DNA from: Chlamydiota bacterium
GTDB taxonomy: Bacteria > Chlamydiota > Chlamydiia > Chlamydiales > Waddliaceae
DNA: 10,270 nt
Direction: 5' to 3'
NCBI GenBank assembly: GCA_011065005.1
Contig: JAAKFP010000046.1
Location: 1-10,270, forward strand
A program made the position numbers and the translations under genes. Numbering within the stretch: the stretch's first letter is position 1; each line of letters begins with the position of its first letter. This document shows positions 1 to 6,186 of this stretch, one piece after another. The notes under the pieces were generated by a model that saw only the letters and a list, made by a program, of their open reading frames with translations, searched no databases and was not told the origin of the DNA.

Positions 1-60
1 TACCCCCCGTTCCGCTAACGCTCCACAGGGGGCTTGCACCTTTTGGCGCTACCGCGCCTC
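1..60. repeat. GC-rich hairpin cluster downstream of the pseudouridine synthase gene
   Basis: Two foldable segments lie side by side. At 45-58, GGCGC and GCGCC form a perfect 5-bp stem around the loop TACC. At about 3-32, a run of C and a run of G can pair as a 5-bp GC stem, extendable by two pairs past one bulged A. Neither is followed by a T tract on either strand, so a canonical intrinsic terminator is not supported. The composition is much more GC-rich than the flanking genes. It may be one end of a dispersed intergenic repeat that continues outside the window. A short minus-strand open frame (71 down to 1) crosses it but has nothing to support it as a gene. Confidence 0.4.
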
Positions 61-87
61 TGGAGTTTTGCATTTCTTTCAGTATGC

Positions 88-738
88 CTAATCCCGCGGC
101 CCCTTTCCCGGCCCCTTTCCCTCGAATTTCAGTAGCTTATTTGAGATGGGATGAGGAATTTCCATGCGAAAATGATGGAGACAAATCCCTTGTCCCTTAC
201 CACTTACCCGAGAACCATATTTTGTGTCTCTAACTATAGGACAACCAACCTCTGCAAATTGAGAGCGAATCTGATGGTAGCGTCCTGTTTCCAAATCGAT
301 CTCTACTAGCGTTCGATCTGCCTCCCTCTTGAGGATCCGGTAATGAAGAAGGGCCTGTTTCGCATTTGATGTCTCTTTAGAAACAACCCGTGATTTGTAA
401 TTGTCATGCACAAGGTAGTGCTCTAACGTCCCTTCTTGAGACGGCGGCATTCCTTCCACCCATGCATGATATGTTTTCTTGACCTGGCGATTTCTAATCG
501 CACCCATCAACCGTGAAAGTGCTTTAGACGTTCGCGCAAAGACAACGATACCACTCGCTGCTTTGTCAAGGCGATGTACTGGTTCAAGAAAAACGTTCCC
601 TTTTTTGTGATACTTCTGCCTGATCCATTGTTTTGCAGCGTCTTGTAAATTCTCCTGATCGGTTCCACTAGGCTGTGTTAGAAATCCAGAAGGCTTGTTT
701 ACGACGAAAAGGTGGTTGTCTTCGTAAATTATATGCAT
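88..738 (-). CDS. RluA-family pseudouridine synthase, short form without S4 domain
   Basis: This enzyme converts specific uridines in rRNA or tRNA to pseudouridine in the cytoplasm. The 216-residue protein carries the RluA signature HRLDKAASGIVVF at 55-67, in which Asp58 is the expected catalytic aspartate, and the GRYHQIR motif at 152-158. The start (MHIIYEDNHLFVVNKP) reads directly into the catalytic fold, so no S4 RNA-binding domain is present; the length fits short RluA/TruC-like enzymes. I chose ATG 738 over the upstream in-frame ATG at 852 because the 38 extra residues look like out-of-frame translation of the preceding gene. The start overlaps the stop of the upstream methyltransferase by 10 bases, which suggests translational coupling at the end of a long operon. 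The C-terminus ends in a duplicated GKGP. The exact target uridine cannot be read from sequence, so I give no symbol. Confidence 0.9.
   Translation of the reverse strand: MHIIYEDNHLFVVNKPSGFLTQPSGTDQENLQDAAKQWIRQKYHKKGNVFLEPVHRLDKAASGIVVFARTSKALSRLMGAIRNRQVKKTYHAWVEGMPPSQEGTLEHYLVHDNYKSRVVSKETSNAKQALLHYRILKREADRTLVEIDLETGRYHQIRSQFAEVGCPIVRDTKYGSRVSGKGQGICLHHFRMEIPHPISNKLLKFEGKGPGKGPRD
98..121. repeat. Perfect 12-bp tandem duplication in a gene 3' end
   Basis: The 12-mer GGCCCCTTTCCC occurs twice head to tail (98-109 and 110-121). On the minus strand it encodes the repeated Gly-Lys-Gly-Pro at the very C-terminus of the pseudouridine synthase. It keeps frame, lies past the catalytic domain, and is probably a neutral slippage product. 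Confidence 0.8.
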
Positions 739-1547
739 CTTCGTTGTCTGATTGCTTCGTACAGCAGAAGTGTTGTTGCGGTGGCAACGTTTAGAGAATC
801 TGCAACACCAAACATGGGGATTCTCACCTGAATGTCCGCGTGTTCCATCCAAAGGTCGGAAAGCCCTAGCTGTTCCGTGCCTACAGCAATAGCGATAGGG
901 CCCGTCATATCCACTTGGGTGTATTCTTTTTCAGCATGAGGCGTCGCTGCCAATATTGAAATATGCTGTTCCTTCACCCACTCTATTGTTTTCTTCCCTT
1001 CAGCTTCAATCACCGGCACGGTAAATAGTGTTCCGACACTCGCCCGCACAACATTAGGGTTATGGATATCGGTACAGCGATCGCAAACAATCAGTGCATC
1101 TACACCTACAGCATCAGAGGAACGTAGAATCGTTCCGAGATTTCCCGGCTTCTCAATGGCCTCAGCAATCACCAACAGCGGAGACACTCCTTCTGATGGC
1201 TTGATGTCGTTTAAAGAAAGGTGTTGCTGCGGAGCAATCGTAAGCAATCCATCAGGACGATCACGATAGGACAGTTTGTGAAAAACAGGTTCACTGCAAA
1301 GAAAAATCTGGGCTCCAGATTTTTCTATCCGATCAATGAGCGTTTGTTCATTTGTGCCCAAAAAAAGCTCGGGACAAATAAAAAGTGTCTCCACCTTTCG
1401 ATTGGCATCAATAGCTCTCAAGAGCTCACGATACCCTTCTATGAGAAACAATCCACTTCTGTCTCGCTCTCGTCTTTCACGAAGACGCACCCCCTGTTTG
1501 ATACGTGGATTTTGCAGACTCGATATTTTTAAGGTTTCTTTATCCAT
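729..1547 (-). CDS. SpoU/TrmH-family RNA 2'-O-ribose methyltransferase
   Basis: This is a SAM-dependent methyltransferase of the knotted SPOUT class, which methylates ribose 2'-OH groups in rRNA or tRNA. The 272-residue protein has an N-terminal substrate-binding domain beginning LQNPRIKQGVRLRERRERD (11-29). The catalytic SpoU domain follows, with KPGNLGTILRSSDAVG at 133-148 (motif 1, with the conserved Asn and Arg), NPNVVRASVGTLF at 163-175, VGTEQLGL at 222-229 and the knot motif around SLNVATAT at 251-258. I chose ATG 1547 because it follows a GAGGTGG ribosome-binding site; an upstream in-frame ATG at 1592 lies inside the preceding gene and adds nothing family-like. It overlaps the upstream methyltransferase by 8 bases (ATGGATAA) and the downstream rluA-like gene by 10. 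Chlamydia trachomatis has, as I recall, a SpoU gene near its nrdR-dksA-lspA cluster, consistent with this context. The RNA target is unknown. Confidence 0.9.
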   Translation of the reverse strand: MDKETLKISSLQNPRIKQGVRLRERRERDRSGLFLIEGYRELLRAIDANRKVETLFICPELFLGTNEQTLIDRIEKSGAQIFLCSEPVFHKLSYRDRPDGLLTIAPQQHLSLNDIKPSEGVSPLLVIAEAIEKPGNLGTILRSSDAVGVDALIVCDRCTDIHNPNVVRASVGTLFTVPVIEAEGKKTIEWVKEQHISILAATPHAEKEYTQVDMTGPIAIAVGTEQLGLSDLWMEHADIQVRIPMFGVADSLNVATATTLLLYEAIRQRRCI

Positions 1548-2388
1548 GGTGCCACCTCGCAAAAATCCCATTCGGCAACGGAAACACTGCAAAGTTCCCT
1601 TTCAATAACATCTCCCCACACTCGACCTGTCCATCGCAGCCATTCATTGTTTGTAAGAGAATGTTCTGCAATCCGAGGGGCGTGATGTTCGGTGTGTGCG
1701 AGGATAACAACAAAAAAAGTGGTCGATCGCTTAAGAGTTCCTTGCAACACCTCAAGACTTCTAAGAGGTCTCTTTCGAATTTGAAAACTTGCCCCTGGCT
1801 GCCGCGACCATAAGTTGGTGGATCGAGAATAATTCCCTCATATTGCCTTCCACGGCGCTTTTCACGATCAAGGAACTTTATTACATCATCCACGATCCAA
1901 CGAATGGGCTTGTCTTGCAACCCATTCAAAAGAGCATTCTCTCGCGCCCACGAAACCATCCCTTTGGAAGCATCCAAATGGGTCACATGGGCACCAGCCT
2001 CAGCGGCCACGAGAGTTGCTCCACCCGAATAGGCAAACAGGTTCAATATTCGAACTTCTTTTCTTTCTTCCTTGATTCGATTTTTTATTGCTGAACGCAT
2101 CCAAAGCCACAGATCTTTCTGCTCGGGAAACAGTCCTAAATGCCCAAAGTCCGTAGCCGACAATAGAAAGCGTATTCCTGCAAGTTCTATCTCCCATCTA
2201 TCCCCTCCTTTTTTTACCCAACGACACTTCCCTTCTCGCGAGAATTCAGCATCTGCTTTCCTCCATTCTTTTTCGGGCAGCTGAGGTTGCCAAATCGCCT
2301 GAGCAGCGGGACGGACAATAAGACAAGAACCAAATTTCTCGATTTTTTTTCCATTGCCACTATCAATCAAAGAATAAGTATCAGTCAT
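1540..2388 (-). CDS. Class I SAM-dependent methyltransferase, RlmI/RlmK-like
   Basis: A Rossmann-fold methyltransferase of 282 residues, most like the rRNA cytosine-C5/guanine methyltransferases of the RlmI/RlmK group and their unassigned relatives. Visible motifs are LNLFAYSGGAT at 115-125 (SAM-binding motif I), Asp139 in the THLDASKG acidic loop, DDVIKFL at 167-173, and LDPPTYGRG at 188-196 (motif IV, the catalytic DPP-type loop). The N-terminal 100 residues (WVKKGGDRWEIEL and on, ending FPEQKDLWLWM) match the pre-catalytic region of this group rather than a PUA domain, so it is shorter than E. coli RlmI. ATG 2388 lies 4 bases past the cinA stop. The gene is in the middle of the seven-gene operon, next to two other RNA-modification genes, which supports an RNA substrate. 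The precise target is not determinable here. Confidence 0.85.
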   Translation of the reverse strand: MTDTYSLIDSGNGKKIEKFGSCLIVRPAAQAIWQPQLPEKEWRKADAEFSREGKCRWVKKGGDRWEIELAGIRFLLSATDFGHLGLFPEQKDLWLWMRSAIKNRIKEERKEVRILNLFAYSGGATLVAAEAGAHVTHLDASKGMVSWARENALLNGLQDKPIRWIVDDVIKFLDREKRRGRQYEGIILDPPTYGRGSQGQVFKFERDLLEVLRCCKELLSDRPLFLLLSSHTPNITPLGLQNILLQTMNGCDGQVECGEMLLKGNFAVFPLPNGIFARWHHG

Positions 2389-2392
2389 TGTC

Positions 2393-3634
2393 TCAGAGTA
2401 ATGAGGTTTCCTTGGTATAGAGAAGAAGATTGCTGAGGAGAGAATTCACACTACGGTTAATAATCATCTGTCGCGTACCTCTAGCTTGGAGCTTCCATGT
2501 GTGCGGTTTTTTCCCCTTCCGACATACCGCACACCATACTGTACCTACCGGTTTTCGTGCTGTTCCTCCTGTTGGGCCAGCAATCCCAGAAACAGCTAGG
2601 CCAAAATCGCTGCCTGTAGCTTCAAGAACGCCTTCAACCATTTTACTCACTACCTCTTCACTCACCGCACCTTTTTCTTTGATTAAAGACTCGGGCACAC
2701 CAAGCAAATCGGTCTTGAGAGAATTCGCATAAGAAACGATAGATCCAAGAAAATACTCCGAAGCTCCGGAAAGCTGAGTAAGCCCTGAAGAGGCACTGCC
2801 TCCTGTACAAGATTCCGCAATGCTGAGAGTCCATTGATTTTCCACGAATATATGCTGAACAGTCTCTTCAAGCTTTCCCGACTCGGACTCAAAGCAATTG
2901 GAAGCGAACTTCATTTCAATTTCACTACGTGGAAGGTCTATTCGCCTCATCGCCGTTTCTGCCTCTTCAGCATAAGTAGAGAACTGCAGAGACAACACTC
3001 CCAGCGAGGGATAAATTCCAAATTCAACATCTGGATATTTTTCTTTTAGCTCTCGAAGAAAGGGATCGACGCTAAATTCAGGTATCTCAAAAAGGTTGAT
3101 TGTTTTGTAGAAAAACTGTTTCTTTAGTGGGAAATGCTTGAGAAGATAGGGGATCGCCTGCTCAAGAAACATCGGATGCATTTCGTTTGGAACACCGGGC
3201 AACATCAGCAACGTGCCCATCTCATTATTCAAAACCATACCTGGTGCTGTTCCAATGGTGTTGATGAGCACTTCTGCTTGTGTGGGTACGGTCGCTTGGT
3301 TTTGTAGAGTGGGAAGATCTTTGCCAAAGCGGTTCTCAAGGTCTTTAGCAACATTTTTATCAAAATGGAAATCGGAGTCAAAGAGTTCAGCAGCAATATT
3401 GCGCGTTACGTCATCAACAGTTGGACCCAACCCACCTGTAGAGATCACAAGATCACTCCGCCGCAGGGCTTCACGCAAACCTTCAAGCAATATTCCTTCT
3501 TCATCTGGCAAGGTCGTTTGCCGAGAAATGGTATACCCTTTTTTATGCAATTCCTTTCCAATAAATGCTGCATTCGTATTCATAGTATGTCCTAAAAGGA
3601 CTTCATTCCCAATCACAATAAGTTCGATTTTCAC
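2393..3634 (-). CDS. cinA: CinA, two-domain competence/damage-inducible protein with NMN amidohydrolase domain
   Basis: CinA proteins join an N-terminal molybdopterin-binding-like COG1058 domain (ADP-ribose pyrophosphatase activity in characterised members) to a C-terminal PncC domain that deamidates nicotinamide mononucleotide for NAD recycling. The 413-residue length is normal. The first domain shows GNEVLLGHTMNTNAAFIG near 9-26, STGGLGPTVDDVTR at 65-78 and LPGVPNEMHPMF at 145-156. The PncC domain has AESCTGGSASSGL at 273-285, with Ser275 the expected catalytic residue, and VSGIAGPTGGT at 348-358 followed by KPVGTV. The start codon is GTG and shares its G with the upstream lspA TAG (TAGTG), with GAGG 7-10 bases before it, so translation is probably coupled to lspA. 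Both domains appear intact. The name 'competence' should not be read as evidence of natural transformation here. Confidence 0.95.
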   Translation of the reverse strand: MKIELIVIGNEVLLGHTMNTNAAFIGKELHKKGYTISRQTTLPDEEGILLEGLREALRRSDLVISTGGLGPTVDDVTRNIAAELFDSDFHFDKNVAKDLENRFGKDLPTLQNQATVPTQAEVLINTIGTAPGMVLNNEMGTLLMLPGVPNEMHPMFLEQAIPYLLKHFPLKKQFFYKTINLFEIPEFSVDPFLRELKEKYPDVEFGIYPSLGVLSLQFSTYAEEAETAMRRIDLPRSEIEMKFASNCFESESGKLEETVQHIFVENQWTLSIAESCTGGSASSGLTQLSGASEYFLGSIVSYANSLKTDLLGVPESLIKEKGAVSEEVVSKMVEGVLEATGSDFGLAVSGIAGPTGGTARKPVGTVWCAVCRKGKKPHTWKLQARGTRQMIINRSVNSLLSNLLLYTKETSLL

Positions 3635-4215
3635 TAAGAAACCTCTATTTTACCATTGATATAACAAGGTCTTATAGAAAGCAAAATCATACTACAAATT
3701 CCGATAAAGATCGAAGAGTCTGCAAGATTAAAAACAGGATATTCGTACCCCCAGAATACGAACTTCAACATATCCACAACATGGCCATAAACAAAGTAAT
3801 CAATGATGTTTCCGGCAGCGCCAGCAAGAACGAATGTTAGCGGGAAAATCATCAAGCGGTTCTTATTAAAAAACAACAGATATACGGTGAGTCCTGCTAT
3901 GCACAAAATGCGAAAAAACAGTAAATAATCCTGAAATTCTGCAAGAATTCCCCACGCTGCCCCACGATTTGTTGCATGGACGATGGAAAACTCTATTCCT
4001 AAAAAGTTCTCAAAAACTCCAATCCCGTAGTAGGGATACCACTGCGACTCATGATTCAACTTTGGGATACTGTTGTGAACGTAGTATTTTGTAAGAATAT
4101 CAGCAGCAAAAATTAACAAACCTACAAACAAAGGGGTTAGGACAAGAAGAGAAGGTAGGAGTTTTCTTTTTTTATTCAACTTTCTCTTTTTATTCTTGGT
4201 TTTATTCTTGGCCAT
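3634..4215 (-). CDS. lspA: LspA, lipoprotein signal peptidase (signal peptidase II)
   Basis: An inner-membrane aspartyl protease that removes signal peptides from diacylglyceryl-modified prolipoproteins. The 193-residue protein has four hydrophobic segments. It also has the family motifs: Asp39 in AADILTKYYV, NRGAAWGIL at 83-91, GNIIDYFVYGHVVDML at 135-150 and YPVFNLADSSIF at 159-170. Asp148 and Asp166 are the expected catalytic pair. The usual Asp-Arg after GN is Asp-Tyr here. It begins with a strongly basic tail, about 12 Lys/Arg in the first 18 residues, before the first membrane segment, longer than in many LspA. I chose ATG 4215. A GTG at 4263 would add 16 residues but begins inside a hairpin, and the added residues are not family-like. 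Neither start has a strong ribosome-binding site. It follows dksA, as in Chlamydia, and its stop overlaps the cinA start by one base. Confidence 0.93.
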   Translation of the reverse strand: MAKNKTKNKKRKLNKKRKLLPSLLVLTPLFVGLLIFAADILTKYYVHNSIPKLNHESQWYPYYGIGVFENFLGIEFSIVHATNRGAAWGILAEFQDYLLFFRILCIAGLTVYLLFFNKNRLMIFPLTFVLAGAAGNIIDYFVYGHVVDMLKFVFWGYEYPVFNLADSSIFIGICSMILLSIRPCYINGKIEVS

Positions 4216-4253
4216 GGATGTGGAATGTTTTCTTATTTGTTCTATGAAATAGC

Positions 4254-4278
4254 ACACCCCCACTTGAGGCCGGGGTGT
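4254..4278. other. GC-rich hairpin between dksA and lspA
   Basis: ACACCCC (4254-4260) and GGGGTGT (4272-4278) form a 7-bp stem around an 11-base loop, lying between the dksA stop (4288) and the lspA start (4215). On the plus strand it is followed by TTTT and looks like a terminator, but no plus-strand gene ends here. On the minus strand, the direction of the operon, it lacks a T tract. It could reduce read-through or act as an mRNA processing or stability site within the operon. Confidence 0.45.
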
Positions 4279-4287
4279 TTTCCTTCC

Positions 4288-4653
4288 TTATAGCAAACCC
4301 TTCTCCAGCTGCTCCTGAGCCTCTACAGTCATTGTGGCATAAGGTACTGCCTCTAACCTTGCTACGGGAATCTCTTTTCCCGTTATGTCACAAGTCCCAT
4401 ATGTGTTCTCTTCAATTTTCTCGAGGGCACGCTCAATATATCTTAGAATCTCATACTCACGACCAGTAACCTCAAGGCTAATCGTCCGATCAAAATCATC
4501 CGTCCCTTGGTCTGCTTGGTGCTGGGAATATCCCGTAGTTTCATCCGGCGCTTTGATCTCGGCTGTAGAACCTTGTAGCGTTCTCGTCAACTGTTCTCGA
4601 AGCTCTTCTAATTTTATTTTAAATTTTTCTATCTCTTTTTTCTTGAGAGCCAT
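4288..4653 (-). CDS. dksA: DksA/TraR-family transcription factor with degenerate zinc finger
   Basis: DksA-type proteins insert a coiled coil into the secondary channel of RNA polymerase and alter initiation, often with ppGpp. The 121-residue protein has an N-terminal coiled coil (KKKEIEKFKIKLEELREQL, 4-22) and an acidic tip region with Asp52, Asp53 and Asp55 (TDDFDRT). It ends in a C-terminal finger-like segment YGTCDITGKEIPVARLEAVP (85-104). Only Cys88 of the usual four zinc cysteines remains; the partners are replaced by Thr91, Thr109 and Ala112. The IPVARLEAVP core is retained, so the fold is probably kept without Cys4 zinc binding. An ideal AGGAGG site (4666-4661) fixes ATG 4653, 15 bases after the nrdR stop. 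Adjacent nrdR and lspA match chlamydial gene order. Whether ppGpp matters in this organism cannot be judged here. Confidence 0.88.
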   Translation of the reverse strand: MALKKKEIEKFKIKLEELREQLTRTLQGSTAEIKAPDETTGYSQHQADQGTDDFDRTISLEVTGREYEILRYIERALEKIEENTYGTCDITGKEIPVARLEAVPYATMTVEAQEQLEKGLL

Positions 4654-4668
4654 TTTCTTTCCTCCTAG

Positions 4669-5154
4669 CTATTTGACGCATACTTTTTCTTTTCGTTTCG
4701 CATCATCTTTTGACGGTATCGTTTGAATAGCTTCCACAAGCTCTTCAATATCTTTAAATCTCCGGTATACACAAGCAAACCGTATATAAGCAATAGGATC
4801 CATCGCCAACAATCGCTCCATTACAATGCCTCCAAGCTCTGTTGTGCTGACTTCATGCACCTGCCGTATCATCAGCTCGTCAGAAATTTGAGACGAAAGC
4901 GCTATCACTTGCTCGTGACTTATCGTTGTATGGTGGCAAGCTGCATCCAAACCCTTAATCAACTTCTGTTGTCGAAAGTCCTCATACCTTCCATCTCGCT
5001 TGAGTACTTGCACCGTCAGTTCTATTGTCTCAAATGTCGTAAATCGACGCAAGCACTCTAAGCACTCACGACGTCTTCGAATGGCATTTACCTCGTGCGC
5101 CTCGCGAGAATCGATCACTTTTAATTCTTTATGACGACAAAAAGGGCATTTCAT
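4669..5154 (-). CDS. nrdR: NrdR, ATP-cone transcriptional repressor of ribonucleotide reductase
   Basis: NrdR senses adenine nucleotides and represses ribonucleotide reductase genes by binding paired NrdR boxes. The 161-residue protein starts with a zinc ribbon, MKCPFC and ECLEC, whose cysteines are Cys3, Cys6, Cys31 and Cys34, and the typical basic stretch AIRRRREC plus RFTTFE. The ATP-cone follows from about residue 48 (VLKRDGRYEDF, then QKLIKGL) through YIRFACVYRRFKDIEE (123-138). The length is typical. The start at ATG 5154 is fixed by the zinc ribbon; the ribosome-binding site is weak. It is the first gene of the long minus-strand operon, with a candidate promoter 30-60 bases upstream. 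I did not see a clear paired NrdR box in that upstream region, so autoregulation is not supported by what I can read. Confidence 0.95.
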   Translation of the reverse strand: MKCPFCRHKELKVIDSREAHEVNAIRRRRECLECLRRFTTFETIELTVQVLKRDGRYEDFRQQKLIKGLDAACHHTTISHEQVIALSSQISDELMIRQVHEVSTTELGGIVMERLLAMDPIAYIRFACVYRRFKDIEELVEAIQTIPSKDDAKRKEKVCVK

Positions 5155-5186
5155 AACTTTTCACACATTCAGGAGTCAATCTTTTG

Positions 5187-5214
5187 ATTCTTTTAAAAAA
5201 CTCATTTTTGTCAA
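5187..5214 (-). promoter_or_regulatory. Candidate sigma70-type promoter for the nrdR operon
   Basis: Reading the minus strand, a perfect -35 box TTGACA (5214-5209) is followed 16 bp later by AAGAAT (5192-5187), which matches the -10 consensus at four of six positions. Transcription would start near 5180, leaving a leader of about 25 bases before ATG 5154. No other start signal precedes the seven-gene run. Confidence 0.5.
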
Positions 5215-5239
5215 CAAATTAAAACAGCAACCGCGCCGC

Positions 5240-5263
5240 GCAGGCGTCAAAGCAGGCGTTAAA
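5240..5263. repeat. Imperfect 12-bp tandem repeat
   Basis: GCAGGCGTCAAA (5240-5251) is followed directly by GCAGGCGTTAAA (5252-5263), differing at one base. It lies upstream of the nrdR promoter, next to a short GC-rich tract (CCGCGCCGCG, 5231-5240), in DNA otherwise without function that I can see. Confidence 0.6.
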
Positions 5264-5349
5264 GAGTTGTAAAATATGTCCGTTTCCAATACTGCGTCTT
5301 TAATTTAAAAATCAATATAAGAATATGTGCTAAATAAAGCGGGAGATGA

Positions 5350-5616
5350 TATCTCAAACACCTAATACTGTCTAGAACAATCGTAACAGTCCACCCTGAT
5401 CGGTTTGAGGACCCAACTACGCAAAAGAAACGTGCAGAACTTGTGAAGAAACATTTTCTAACCATATACAAGATCTCAACTAATGAAATGAAAGAAGAAA
5501 TTCGTAAGCTCTTCCTTGAGACCTCAGAAAAAACCTCAATCTTTGATGGTCATGAAGATTTGGCTCAAGAGGTAAAAGAAGAATTTCCCCAGAAAAACGG
5601 AAAACTGATAAGATAA
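5350..5616 (+). pseudogene. Headless gene fragment with J-domain-like HPD motif
   Basis: An open frame runs from just after an in-frame TGA (5347-5349) to TAA 5614-5616 and has no ATG until 5488. Its translation contains LSRTIVTVHPDRFEDP followed by a basic helix (KKRAELVKKHFLTIYKIS), the pattern of helix II, the HPD loop and helix III of DnaJ J-domains. A charged tail EEIRKLFLETSEKTSIFDGHE and on to NGKLIR follows. The N-terminal part of a J-domain and any start codon are missing, so I read this as the 3' remnant of a decayed gene. Alternatively, ATG 5488 could begin a 42-residue peptide, but it would lack the HPD motif and has no clear ribosome-binding site. The motif resemblance is my reading, not a search result. 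The rest of the gap 5155-5349 holds the nrdR promoter and a tandem repeat, and nothing else that I can see. Confidence 0.4.
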
Positions 5617-5641
5617 AATGCAAATATTGAGGTCTCTCACT

Positions 5642-5983
5642 ATGAAGAAACTTTTTCCTTTTTTCTTATTCGTATTGTTTGCGCTTCCTCTCTTTTCTGA
5701 AGAGCGCATTGTTGACACCATAGAAAATGTCGATCTCTACGTTAATGACCTTTACAACGAAGATGACCACAACTACGGTGAAGAATATTATGTCCTAAAC
5801 CGTAACGATTTTCCTATGCATGTTTCTATTCATCTCACCGATAATAAAAATGCTGAAAAACATCTCATCAAAAGTACGGTTATTGTCGGATCAAATCTAC
5901 GTGGTGATTTAGGTCATATCCTCCAAAAAGACCTCTCTCTCGGAGCCACTTGGAAATACGAGTGGAAAGCTGAACGAGATTAG
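5642..5983 (+). CDS. Small exported protein, possibly the N-terminal domain of an M23-type peptidase
   Basis: A 113-residue protein starting MKKLFPFFLFVLFALPLFSEE, a classic Sec signal peptide with likely cleavage near residues 19-20, giving a periplasmic or secreted product of about 94 residues. I chose ATG 5642 because it begins the signal peptide and has GAGG about 9 bases upstream; an in-frame ATG at 5618 adds eight residues before it. The mature part (YYVLNRNDFPMHVSIHLTD and on, ending LSLGATWKYEWKAERD) resembles the beta-sandwich domain that precedes the catalytic domain in some M23 metallopeptidases: 'N-x-N-x-hydrophobic-P-V-V' strands ending in a WxYxW strand. It has no zinc-binding HxxxD or HxH, so it would not be a peptidase itself. 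It may be a truncated gene or a stand-alone domain. It starts 25 bases after the J-like fragment ends. Confidence 0.6.
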   Translation: MKKLFPFFLFVLFALPLFSEERIVDTIENVDLYVNDLYNEDDHNYGEEYYVLNRNDFPMHVSIHLTDNKNAEKHLIKSTVIVGSNLRGDLGHILQKDLSLGATWKYEWKAERD

Positions 5984-5987
5984 ATCG

Positions 5988-6173
5988 TAAGCGTTCAGAC
6001 CCCTGCTTAATAACCGCGAAGACTCGCGAAGTTAGCGAAGAATACGCGAAGAAAATAAAAAATTTTTAAAATTGATTTTTTTGCCACTCTTCTTTCATGA
6101 CTTTACTCACTAAAATTTTCTTCGCGCTTCCTTCGCTTCCTTCGCGATCTTCGCGTTCATAGGGAGTGAACGG
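5988..6173. repeat. Large imperfect inverted repeat of CGCGAAG words
   Basis: The left arm (core 6012-6056) carries CGCGAAG-type words starting at 6015, 6025, 6034 and 6045. The right arm (core 6115-6157) carries the complement CTTCGCG at 6120, 6131, 6140 and 6149. Aligned as reverse complements, the arms match at nearly all positions apart from a few small gaps and substitutions. Weaker symmetry extends outward (GTTCAGACCCCT on the left, AGGGAGTGAAC on the right). The intervening 58 bases are AT-rich, starting AAAAAATTTTTAAAATTGA. It fills the convergent gap between the exported-protein gene and the fructosamine-kinase gene, where a folded transcript could end transcription from both sides. 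Confidence 0.8.
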
Positions 6174-6186
6174 TTGCGGCAAACTC

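Noticed and set aside
1..71. Minus-strand open frame from ATG 71 running off the left edge
   Set aside because: It lies in hairpin-forming, GC-rich DNA, has no ribosome-binding site, and its translation (rich in Gly, Ala, Pro and Ser) looks like read-through of a repeat.
1221..3659. Several plus-strand open frames of 70-148 codons opposite the methyltransferase and cinA genes
   Set aside because: They are antisense to genes with complete family motifs, lack ribosome-binding sites, and show no domain or signal of their own.
4385..5061. Plus-strand open frames opposite dksA and nrdR
   Set aside because: Antisense shadows; the minus-strand genes have intact motifs and good starts.
5259..5721. 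Minus-strand open frames opposite the J-like fragment and the exported-protein gene
   Set aside because: No recognisable features; the plus strand carries the HPD motif and the signal peptide, which explains the open reading on the other strand.
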